From NCBI RefSeq assembly GCF_024494575.1, contig NZ_JANHDO010000005.1, positions 147,500 to 211,499 on the forward strand: a stretch of 64,000 bases of DNA, in the 5' to 3' direction. The notes under the pieces are model-generated. The model was not told the DNA's origin. It did no database searches and saw nothing but the letters and a program-made list of their open reading frames with translations. The position numbers were made by a program, and so were the translations under genes. Below, in pieces: positions 53,237-60,326 of the stretch; within the stretch, counting starts at the first letter, position 1; every line of letters begins with the position of its first letter. Source of the DNA: Halorubrum salinum. Lineage in GTDB: Archaea; Halobacteriota; Halobacteria; Halobacteriales; Haloferacaceae.

Positions 53237-54276
53237 CGGTCGTCACCTCCTGCGAGATCGAAGTCGGGCTCCTCCGTCGTCACGCCCGACGGCGGGTTGA
53301 CGAACACGTCGTCGTAAGCGTCCTCGGGAGCCGGCTGCGGCTGCTCTTTCGCCCACGCGATCGCCTCCTCGACCCGCTCTTCCGCGTCGCCGCGAATCGC
53401 CGAGAGGTCGTCGTCGCCGAGGCCGTGGTCGCGGAGCGTCGATTCGAGCCTGTCGATCGAGTCGCGAGCGAGCGCCGCCTCCTCGTCGTCGTCGGGGCGG
53501 TACGTCTGTGGATCGCCCATGAAGTGGCCCATCCGGCGGTGGACCTGCACCTCCAAGAGGGTCGGTCCGTTCTGGTCGCGCGCGCGGCCGATCGCCTCCC
53601 CGGCCGCCTCGTAGACGGCGAGGGCGTCGTCGCGGTCGACGCGGAAGCCGGGCATGTCGAATCCGGCCGCCCTGTCCGAGCCGTTCTCCACGTCGGTGAC
53701 GCGCTCTTTCGGCATGCTTATCGCCCAGTCGTTGTCCTCCACGACGAACACGACCGGCAGGTCGTGAACGCTCGCGAAGTTCAGCGATTCGAGGAACGCT
53801 CCCTGATCGATCGCGCCCTCGCCGAGGAACGCGACCGCCACGGAGTCCTCGTTTCGCTTCTTCGCCGCCAGCGCCGCCCCGGCGGCCGGCGGACACCCCT
53901 CGGCGATGATCCCGCTACAGGCGAAGTTCACGTCGGGGTCGAACAGGTGCATGTGACCGCCTTTCCCCTTGCCGAGTCCCGTCTTCCGTCCGAATATCTC
54001 TGCGGTCATCCGCTTCAGGTCCACGCCCTTCGCGATCGCGACGTGGTGTGGTCGGTGCGGCGCGGTCACGGTGTCGTCCGCTCGGAGGTGGTGACAAACG
54101 CCGACGGCCGCCGCCTCCTGTCCCGCCGCGAGGTGGAGTTCTCCGGGGATCGGTCCCGCCGAGATGTCGAACGCCGGCTGTTTCCCCTCCAGATACTCCT
54201 CCTGTAAGCGCTCCTCGTAGTGGCGCGCCGTGACCATGTCGGCGTACAACTCCCGCATCCTGCCCAGTGATACCAT
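53233..54276 (-). CDS. 2-oxoacid dehydrogenase E1 component, alpha subunit
   Basis: A 347-residue thiamine diphosphate enzyme. MVTARHYEERLQEEY opens it; the thiamine motif is GEGAIDQGAFLESLNFASVHDLPVVFVVEDN, and the phosphorylation-loop-like HRPHHVAIAKG and GHMHLF blocks are present. It catalyses decarboxylation and acyl transfer to the lipoyl arm with the beta subunit. It is the first gene of the operon. Sequence style is close to acetoin dehydrogenase alpha subunits, but a branched-chain or pyruvate substrate cannot be excluded. Confidence 0.9.
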   Translation of the reverse strand: MVSLGRMRELYADMVTARHYEERLQEEYLEGKQPAFDISAGPIPGELHLAAGQEAAAVGVCHHLRADDTVTAPHRPHHVAIAKGVDLKRMTAEIFGRKTGLGKGKGGHMHLFDPDVNFACSGIIAEGCPPAAGAALAAKKRNEDSVAVAFLGEGAIDQGAFLESLNFASVHDLPVVFVVEDNDWAISMPKERVTDVENGSDRAAGFDMPGFRVDRDDALAVYEAAGEAIGRARDQNGPTLLEVQVHRRMGHFMGDPQTYRPDDDEEAALARDSIDRLESTLRDHGLGDDDLSAIRGDAEERVEEAIAWAKEQPQPAPEDAYDDVFVNPPSGVTTEEPDFDLAGGDDR

Positions 54277-54375
54277 GACACGGTATCGTACACGATCGAT
54301 GATAGTGTTTCCGGCGGCAGTCGGACGTCCGGAACTGTCCCGCTGCGATATCGGACGCCGTCGAAACCTTTTCTA

Positions 54376-54390
54376 ATAACCCGGAGTTAT
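54376..54390. promoter_or_regulatory. Inverted repeat before the XRE-CBS gene
   Basis: ATAAC-CCGGA-GTTAT has 5-bp arms and ends 9 bp before the ATG at 54399, within the region where the start site should lie. It also lies between the divergent XRE-CBS and E1alpha genes and could be bound by the XRE-type protein. Confidence 0.4.
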
Positions 54391-54398
54391 CCGTCGGT

Positions 54399-54938
54399 AT
54401 GGAACTTCCGACGCCACAGGACCTCCGCGAGCGCCGAACGGACCTCGAGTTGACACAGAGTGAACTCGCGGAGGCGGCCGACGTCTCACAGCCGCTCATC
54501 GCGCGGATCGAGGGCGGTGACGTCGACCCGCGGCTCTCGACGCTGCGTCGGATCGTCAACGCGCTCCACGCGGCCGAAGGCGAGGTCGTCCGCGCGACCG
54601 ACCTGATGAACGAGACGGTCATCAGCGTCGCGCCCGACGACGCGGTTCGTGAGGCGGTCGAACTGATGGAAGCGGAGGCGTACTCGCAGTTACCGGTCCT
54701 CCAGAACGGGGTGCCGGTCGGGTCGATCAGCCAAGGCGACGTGATCCACGCCGGCGACAACGTCGGGGAGCACCCGGTCAGCGAGGTGATGAGCGAGTCG
54801 TTCCCCACCGTCGCGCCGAGCGCGACGGTCGACGAGGTCCGGAACCTCCTCGACCACTACAAGGCCGTGATGGTCACCGACGGGGGCGAGACGGTCGGCA
54901 TCATCACGGAGGCCGACATCGCGGCACACCTGTCCTAG
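54399..54938 (+). CDS. XRE-type helix-turn-helix protein with CBS pair
   Basis: A 179-residue regulator. The XRE helix-turn-helix is at about 6-60 (LRERRTDLELTQSELAEAADVSQPLIARIEGGDVDPRLSTLRRIVNAL) and two CBS motifs follow (ATDLMNETVISVAPDD and VSEVMSESFPTVAPSATVDEV). The CBS module probably senses an adenine nucleotide and alters DNA binding. This archaeal family is widespread. It is divergent from the E1/lipoyl operon, which makes that operon a possible target. Confidence 0.93.
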   Translation: MELPTPQDLRERRTDLELTQSELAEAADVSQPLIARIEGGDVDPRLSTLRRIVNALHAAEGEVVRATDLMNETVISVAPDDAVREAVELMEAEAYSQLPVLQNGVPVGSISQGDVIHAGDNVGEHPVSEVMSESFPTVAPSATVDEVRNLLDHYKAVMVTDGGETVGIITEADIAAHLS

Positions 54939-54971
54939 CGCGCGTTTCTGACGCGTGCGCGTCCGCTGAAG

Positions 54972-55160
54972 CTACTCCCGTCCCTCGGAGAGCTTCTCCC
55001 AGATCTCCGTACATCCCGCGCCGTCTTCGAGGTCGTCGAGGTGGCTCGCGTCGCCGTCCGCCGGTCGCGGACCGTCGTCGGCGTCGTCGCTCGGGGCCGC
55101 GCCGTGTTCGGTCTCGGACTCCGACTCGTCCGTCGACGGCGGTGCGGTGTCGAGCGTCAT
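54972..55160 (-). CDS. Small acidic protein with conserved-looking C-terminal CTEIWEKLSE motif
   Basis: A 62-residue protein: an acidic, Ser/Asp-rich disordered first part and a compact end, DLEDGAGCTEIWEKLSEGRE. The single Cys close to a short helix is suggestive of a partner-binding or redox motif. The start at 55160 (ATG inside ATGA) overlaps the stop of the next gene upstream on this strand by 4 bp, so the two are translated together. I do not recognise the family. It converges with the XRE-CBS gene. Confidence 0.62.
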   Translation of the reverse strand: MTLDTAPPSTDESESETEHGAAPSDDADDGPRPADGDASHLDDLEDGAGCTEIWEKLSEGRE

Positions 55161-55285
55161 CGGCCCTCTCCGTCTGCGTCGCGCTCGAACAGCTCCGGTG
55201 CCACGTCCGCGGACGCGTGCTCTCTGTGCTCCGCACTCGCCGGAACGGCGGAGGGCGCTTTCGATCCGGTAGTCGGGTCGGTCAT
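55157..55285 (-). CDS. Tiny 42-residue protein, coupled to the next small gene
   Basis: A frame encoding MTDPTTGSKAPSAV, a Ser/Ala/His-rich middle and DVAPELFERDADGEGR, ending in an ATGA overlap with the following 62-residue gene. A TTATGG box about 30 bp before the ATG could be its promoter and would give a leaderless message. Acidic composition fits a haloarchaeal protein. It is too short to classify, and it may act as a leader peptide for the downstream gene. Alternatively the second gene may be translated alone. Confidence 0.5.
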   Translation of the reverse strand: MTDPTTGSKAPSAVPASAEHREHASADVAPELFERDADGEGR

Positions 55286-55501
55286 CGATATGGTCCACGG
55301 CCCACCGGGCCATAAGCGGCCGTTCAGGAGTAATTCGCACCACTACTCGGGGATACCGGAACCGGTGTCCGGTACTCGTGACGACGGCGCGGCGACCGTT
55401 CGCGCCTCAGTCCGGCGATTTCGCCTGTTCGAGGCGTCACGGAAACGCCGGCCGTTTGCACGCACCGACACGCATTGACGGCCTCGCGCCTAATTCGACC
55501 C

Positions 55502-55819
55502 GTGACAACTCGCCTGCGAGTCCTCGACGACGGGGCGTGGATCTCCGTCGACGACCACCGAGAAGTGCGCGTTAGCGAACTGTGGCGGCTCGACACCGAC
55601 GAATTCTGTGGCTGCGATCTCGCCGATCTGGTCGTCGAGAACTTCCAGACCGTCGGCGTCGACGGGTCGACCGTCGAGGTCCGCGTGTACGGACAGTGTA
55701 TCGCCTGCGGCGCGTCCGGAACGACCGGCTGGATACCCGTCGGACGGATTCGCGACGGTTCCTTCGCCGCAATCGATCGGTCCGCTATCAGACGGCCACG
55801 CCCCGAGACGAACCAGTAA
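55502..55819 (+). CDS. Small cysteine-containing protein upstream of nitrite/sulfite reductase
   Basis: About 105 residues from a GTG at 55502 (VTTRLRVLDDGAWISVDDHREVRVSE); a TTG at 55475 is an alternative. The part ELWRLDTDEFCGCDLADLVVENFQTV and the end VYGQCIACGASGTTGWIPVGRI give a CGC plus C-x-x-C set that could bind zinc or an iron-sulfur centre. It lies 80 bp before the reductase gene on the same strand and may be part of that unit. I do not recognise the family. Confidence 0.65.
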   Translation: MTTRLRVLDDGAWISVDDHREVRVSELWRLDTDEFCGCDLADLVVENFQTVGVDGSTVEVRVYGQCIACGASGTTGWIPVGRIRDGSFAAIDRSAIRRPRPETNQ

Positions 55820-55899
55820 CAGTTGCCGCTTCGGGGCAGCACCGGGGAAGGTTGACTCGACGCAGTCGCCTATGTGATGGGGGCGTGTAGGCGATATCG

Positions 55900-57648
55900 A
55901 TGCCAACGGACGTCGAAAACTGGAAGTCGGAGGTCTACGGGTCGGAGATCCGAGACCACCTGTTCGAGTTCGCCGAACGGGGGTTCGACTCGATCCCCGA
56001 CGACGAGCGGGACGCGTGGTTCGAGCGGTTCAAGTGGTGGGGCCTGTACCACCAGCGGAACGGACAGGAAGGGTACTTCATGATGCGGATCGGGACGCCG
56101 AACGGCGTGCTCGAACCGGGGCAGCTCCGCGTCGTCGGTGAGATAGCCGACGAGTACGCCCGGGGTCCGGGAACGAACCCGATCTTCGGCGACGCGTACG
56201 CCGACTTCACCACCCGCCAGTCGATCCAGCTCCACTGGATCGAACTCTCGGACGTGCCCGCCATCTTCGAGAAGCTCGAAGCGAACGGGCTCTCGACTCA
56301 GCAGGCCTGTGGCGACTCGTGGCGGAACATCGTCGGCAACCCCGTGGCCGGCAAGGACGCCCAAGAGGTCATCGACGCGTGGCCCGTGATCCGCGACCTC
56401 AACGAGACGTTCAAGGGGAACGACGACCACTCGAACCTCCCGCGGAAGTGGAAGGTGTCGGTGACCGGCTCCGCCGACGGTTCGGGTCAGGGCGACATCA
56501 ACGACCTCGCCTTCGAGCCCGCGTACAAGGAGGTCGACGGCGAGGACGTCGTCGGATTCAACGTCCGCGTCGGCGGCGGCCTCTCGCGCAACGAGCCGCG
56601 GCTCGCCCGCGACATCGACGTCTGGGTCTCGCCCGAGCGCGTCTCCGACGTGGCCGGCGGGCTCTCGGCGCTGTTCCGAGACAACGGCGACCGCGAGGAC
56701 CGCTACAACGCTCGGATCAAGTTCCTCGTCGACGAGTGGGGAGCCGAGAGGGTCCGCGAGACGCTCCAAGAGGAGTACGTCGACTTCGATCTGCACACCG
56801 CCGGCCGCGACGTCCGCGAGGAGTACACGTACAACACGGGCGCTGGCGAGCGGAACGATCTCATCGGAATCCACGACCAGAAGGACGGGACGAACTTCGT
56901 CGGCCTGAACGTCCTCGTCGGGCGGATGGGTGCCGAAGACGTCCTCGAACTCGCGGACGTCGCCGAGGAGTACGGCTCCGGCGAGGTGCGTCTCTCACAG
57001 CGCCAGAACGTCATCGTGACCGACGTGCCGGACGACGCGATCGACGACCTGCTCGACGAGCCGATATTGGAGCACTACTCGCCGTCGCCGTCGCCGTTCA
57101 TGCGCGGCTCCGTCGCGTGTACCGGCACCGAGTACTGCTCGCTGTCCATCGTCGAGACGAAGAACCGACAGGTCCGGTACGCCCGGTGGCTCAAGGAGAA
57201 CGTCGAACTGCCCGACGACGTCGACCAGTTCCACATCCACCTCTCGGGCTGTACGGCCTCCTGCGCGCAGCCGCAGATCGCCGACGTGAGCCTCCGCGGC
57301 ATGAAGACGCGTAAGGACGGCGAGCCCGTGGAGGCGCTCGACGTCGGTCTCGGCGGCGGCCTCGGCGCTGAGCCGCAGTTCGCCCGGTGGGTAACCCAGC
57401 GCGTCCCGGCCGACGAGGTCCCGGGCGCGATCGCGAACCTGATCGACACCTTCGCCGCCGAGCGCGAGGAGGGCGAGTCGTTCCGGGCGTTCGTCGCCCG
57501 CCACGACGACGACGAACTGGACGCGTTCGTCGACCCCGAGGAGACCGACTACGACGACCCCATGATGCACAACACGAAGCGGACGTGGTACCCGTACGCC
57601 GAGGACGACTCGCTCGATTCGGCGCCACCCGCGCCGGCGGACGACTGA
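55900..57648 (+). CDS. Ferredoxin-dependent nitrite/sulfite reductase (siroheme, 4Fe-4S)
   Basis: A 582-residue cytoplasmic reductase with two ferrodoxin-like repeats. The cluster cysteines fit C-x5-C and C-x3-C at Cys407, Cys413, Cys451 and Cys455 (SVACTGTEYCS, LSGCTASCAQ), which bind the 4Fe-4S cluster bridged to siroheme. The six-electron reduction of nitrite to ammonia or of sulfite to sulfide uses ferredoxin. No nitrate reductase or nitrate transporter gene lies nearby, so sulfite or nitrite cannot be chosen from context; I favour assimilatory nitrite reductase (NirA-like) weakly. The next gene overlaps by one base. Confidence 0.9.
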   Translation: MPTDVENWKSEVYGSEIRDHLFEFAERGFDSIPDDERDAWFERFKWWGLYHQRNGQEGYFMMRIGTPNGVLEPGQLRVVGEIADEYARGPGTNPIFGDAYADFTTRQSIQLHWIELSDVPAIFEKLEANGLSTQQACGDSWRNIVGNPVAGKDAQEVIDAWPVIRDLNETFKGNDDHSNLPRKWKVSVTGSADGSGQGDINDLAFEPAYKEVDGEDVVGFNVRVGGGLSRNEPRLARDIDVWVSPERVSDVAGGLSALFRDNGDREDRYNARIKFLVDEWGAERVRETLQEEYVDFDLHTAGRDVREEYTYNTGAGERNDLIGIHDQKDGTNFVGLNVLVGRMGAEDVLELADVAEEYGSGEVRLSQRQNVIVTDVPDDAIDDLLDEPILEHYSPSPSPFMRGSVACTGTEYCSLSIVETKNRQVRYARWLKENVELPDDVDQFHIHLSGCTASCAQPQIADVSLRGMKTRKDGEPVEALDVGLGGGLGAEPQFARWVTQRVPADEVPGAIANLIDTFAAEREEGESFRAFVARHDDDELDAFVDPEETDYDDPMMHNTKRTWYPYAEDDSLDSAPPAPADD

Positions 57649-57962
57649 TGATGGCCGACAGGCTGCTTCGGGTGAACGCGTACACCACTCTCGATCTGGT
57701 CGACGGCCGCGCCCGCGGCCACGAGTTCGAGGCGGACGCGCCGGGCGTGGTAAACGTCACGGCCCCGCGGGAGGACCCGGAGCACGTGACGCTACAGGTC
57801 GAACTCGACGGGACGGACACCGACGCGCTCGCGCCGCACGCCGACGAGATCGACCTCTCGCCGGCGCAGGCGCGGACGCTCGGCGACGCGCTGGAGTCGA
57901 CCGCCGATCGCGTCGAGGCGGCGCGAGCCGATTCGTCCGCCGACGGCGACGCCGACCGGTAG
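57648..57962 (+). CDS. DUF6360-like small protein, coupled to the reductase
   Basis: A 104-residue soluble acidic protein starting ATGATG at 57648, sharing one base with the reductase stop. RLLRVNAYTTLDLVDGRARGHEFEADAPGVVNVTAP is the conserved part; I recall it as the haloarchaeal family DUF6360 of unknown function, often seen next to the reductase. Coupling suggests a role with that enzyme. No metal motif. Confidence 0.82.
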   Translation: MMADRLLRVNAYTTLDLVDGRARGHEFEADAPGVVNVTAPREDPEHVTLQVELDGTDTDALAPHADEIDLSPAQARTLGDALESTADRVEAARADSSADGDADR

Positions 57963-57990
57963 CGGGGCGTTCCGTCGGTTTCTCACCGCG

Positions 57991-58752
57991 CTACAGCTCA
58001 CGCTCGTCGACGAAGACGCTCTCGTGAAGCGACTCACAGACCACGTCGGCGAGCGTGCGCAGGTTCTCCGCGTCCTCTCGGTTGTACGAGACGAGCGTGT
58101 CGAGTGCGTCCTCGTCGCCGCGCTCGTACTCGCGCCACAGCCGGACCGCGTCGCGCCCGGAGATGTCCGGCCGGTCGCGCTCGATACCGAGCTGCTTCTC
58201 GATGGGTTTCAGTCCGCCCGAGAGCCCGATCCGCTTCGCCGGGTACATCAGGTCGAGGTGCGGCGTGTCGACCTCGATATCGAATGAACTCTCTAAGAAC
58301 GGAACGTCGAAGCGAGCCCCGTTGAACGTCGCGAGCAGGCTGGCGTCGCGGAACTCCGCGGCGATCGCCTCGGCTGTGAGGTCCTCGCCGGCGACGAGCG
58401 TCGTCGTCTCGCCGTCGCGGTGGAAGCTCACCGTGGTGACCCGGTCGCGGTGCTCGTCGAGCCCCGTGGTCTCGATGTCGAAGAAACACGTCTCCGACCG
58501 GAAGTTCTCGTAAAGCCGCCAGCGCTCCCCGCTCGGGAACGCGCGGTCGAAGTAGGCGGCGTCGCCGTCGTCGAGCCGGGTCAGCGCCTCGGCGATGAAC
58601 GACTCGATCCGCGTTGCGGTCGCGTCCCCGACGCCTGCGACCCCGACGCCGGGATCGAACGCCTCCCACGTCGTGACCCCGGACCGCCAGAGCCGGCGCT
58701 CCGTCGTCTCGCCGACGCCCTCGACCGGGATGAAGCTGTTCTCGATGCGCAT
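57991..58752 (-). CDS. RNase-H-like exonuclease domain protein (YprB-like)
   Basis: A 253-residue protein with an N-terminal helix-hairpin-helix-like region (about 8-55, IPVEGVGETTERRLWRSGVTTWEAF) and a DnaQ/RNase-H-like exonuclease domain: CFFDIETTGLDEHRDRVTTVSF (motif I with DxE), LATFNGARFDVPFL (motif II) and SYNREDAENLRTLADV (motif III with the last Asp). The three acidic motifs are intact, so 3'-5' exonuclease or structure-specific nuclease activity is likely. The start MRIENSFIPVEG at 58752 is standard for the family. Confidence 0.88.
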   Translation of the reverse strand: MRIENSFIPVEGVGETTERRLWRSGVTTWEAFDPGVGVAGVGDATATRIESFIAEALTRLDDGDAAYFDRAFPSGERWRLYENFRSETCFFDIETTGLDEHRDRVTTVSFHRDGETTTLVAGEDLTAEAIAAEFRDASLLATFNGARFDVPFLESSFDIEVDTPHLDLMYPAKRIGLSGGLKPIEKQLGIERDRPDISGRDAVRLWREYERGDEDALDTLVSYNREDAENLRTLADVVCESLHESVFVDEREL

Positions 58753-59080
58753 ACCCGACCGCGGCGTCGCGCCGGTAAAAAGCCGACGGGAGCGAGAGCG
58801 CCGACAGTTCATAAACGAGGCGCCGAAGGCCATACCAAGCGCGATAGCGCACGGCCGTCATCGACCGGCGCGCCGCCGAGCGGCCGCTTACGAGCGGGCG
58901 CGAGGGGCTCGCGAGGGAGGCGCCGGGCGGACGTGAGACGGTTCGCGTCCGCCGGACGCCGAGGCTGGGGAGGGACGAGGGCGGCGCTCGGCCGACCGCC
59001 CCGTGCCGACCCGCGTCGGCCGGTCGAACCGTCCTGTCCCGCTTCGCATTTAACTACTCGCCGCACGAATCACCGACAGA
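58753..59080. other. Intergenic stretch between divergent genes
   Basis: About 330 GC-rich bases between the exonuclease and SRAP genes. A GCATTTAACTAC box about 30 bp before the SRAP start is the likely promoter of that gene. Several short GC inverted repeats occur, but I see no gene or known RNA. Confidence 0.45.
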
Positions 59081-59839
59081 ATGTGCGGCCGCTACACCCT
59101 GTTCACGCCCGCCGCCGACCTCGAAGCGCGGTTCGACGCCGACTTCGGTGGCCACGAGCCGAGCTACAACTGCGCGCCCGGCCAGTCGCTCCCGGTGATC
59201 ACCGGCGAGGACCCTGCGGCCGCGACGCGGATGGAGTGGGGGCTCACCCCGCGCTGGGCCGACGAGTCGTTCGATCTGATAAACGCCCGCGCGGAGACCG
59301 TCCGCGAGAAGCGGAGCTTCGCCGACGCCTTCGAGCGCCGGCGGTGTCTGGTGCCCGCGGACGGGTTCTACGAGTGGGTCGAGCGCCCCGACGACTCCGC
59401 CGGACGCTCGTCCGGAAAACGGCCGTACCGGGTCGCCTTCGCGGACGATCGGCCGTTCGCGATGGCGGGGATCTACGAGCGGTGGGAACCGCCCGAGCCG
59501 GAGACGACCCAGACCGGGCTCGACGCTTTCGGCGACGCGAGAAACGGGGCCGACGACGGGGGTGACGCGGTCGACGACGGGAGCGGCGGCGACGTGGTCG
59601 AGACGTTCGCGGTCCTCACGACCGAGCCGAACGACCTCGTCGCCGACCTCCACCACCGGATGGCCGTCATCCTCGGCCCGGACGAGGAGGAGGCGTGGCT
59701 CCGGGGCGACTCCGCCGAGGCCGCCGACCTGTTGGACCCGTATCCCGCCGACGACATGACCGCCCACCCGGTGTCGACGCGGGTGAACTCGCCCGCGGTC
59801 GACGCGCCGGAGCTGATCGAGCCGGTCGGCGCGGAGTGA
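59081..59839 (+). CDS. SRAP-domain protein (HMCES/YedK-like)
   Basis: A 252-residue protein of the SOS-response-associated peptidase family, which forms a covalent bond with abasic sites in single-stranded DNA through Cys2. The N-terminus MCGRYTLFTP exposes that cysteine after Met removal; NARAETVREKRSFADAFERRRCLVPADGFYEWV holds the conserved Asn and Glu, and VADLHHRMAVIL the catalytic His. An acidic insert near residues 140-170 is specific to haloarchaeal versions. It probably protects abasic sites during replication. Confidence 0.94.
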   Translation: MCGRYTLFTPAADLEARFDADFGGHEPSYNCAPGQSLPVITGEDPAAATRMEWGLTPRWADESFDLINARAETVREKRSFADAFERRRCLVPADGFYEWVERPDDSAGRSSGKRPYRVAFADDRPFAMAGIYERWEPPEPETTQTGLDAFGDARNGADDGGDAVDDGSGGDVVETFAVLTTEPNDLVADLHHRMAVILGPDEEEAWLRGDSAEAADLLDPYPADDMTAHPVSTRVNSPAVDAPELIEPVGAE

Positions 59840-59865
59840 TAGCGCGGAGTGACGGCGACGAGCCG

Positions 59866-59928
59866 GACGCCACGCTGACGCGCCCGGGACCGCCCGACGC
59901 CCTGCTGACGCGCCCGGGACCGCCCGAC
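59866..59928. repeat. 30-bp tandem duplication
   Basis: Two copies, with 25 bp identical in each at 59874-59898 and 59904-59928 (GCTGACGCGCCCGGGACCGC and five more). It lies between two genes and before the small membrane protein; a slippage product is the simplest reading. Confidence 0.7.
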
Positions 59929-59992
59929 TCTCCCGCGTCGTCGACCTCGCGGAGGAACGTTTTTGACTCTCGTCACGGTAGTTGGTCGCGTT

Positions 59993-60244
59993 ATGCCACT
60001 CCCCCTCCAAGGCATTCCCGTCGGTCCGGAACTGTTCGTTCTGCTCGTGGTTCCCGTGTTTTTCGCCCTCGTGGCGGTGATCGTCTCGGCGCTCATCTAT
60101 CGCGACGCGAAGCGTCGCGACAGCGGACACGCGATAGCGTGGACAGTCGGCGCGTTCTTCGGCGGTCTGATCGTCTGGGTCCTCTACTTCGTCGTCCGGG
60201 ACGAGATCGGTCGGAGCGGCTCGGCGACAGGAAGCGGACTCTGA
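59993..60244 (+). CDS. Small two-helix membrane protein
   Basis: An 83-residue protein with two membrane helices: LFVLLVVPVFFALVAVIVSALIY (about 11-33) and IAWTVGAFFGGLIVWVLYFVV (about 46-66), with basic residues RDAKRRD between them in the cytosol. The ATG at 59993 was chosen because the earlier in-frame start at 59963 has no good upstream context. No function is recognised. Confidence 0.72.
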   Translation: MPLPLQGIPVGPELFVLLVVPVFFALVAVIVSALIYRDAKRRDSGHAIAWTVGAFFGGLIVWVLYFVVRDEIGRSGSATGSGL

Positions 60245-60326
60245 CCGCGTTCGCGGACTCAGCTTCGTTCGCGGACCCCCTGCGTTCGCGGACTCGCTGC
60301 GCCGGATCCCCACGGATCTGGAGCCG

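Noticed and set aside
59866..59928. GC-rich tandem repeat as a regulatory array
   Set aside because: Only two copies, with no relation to a promoter; replication slippage is the simpler explanation.
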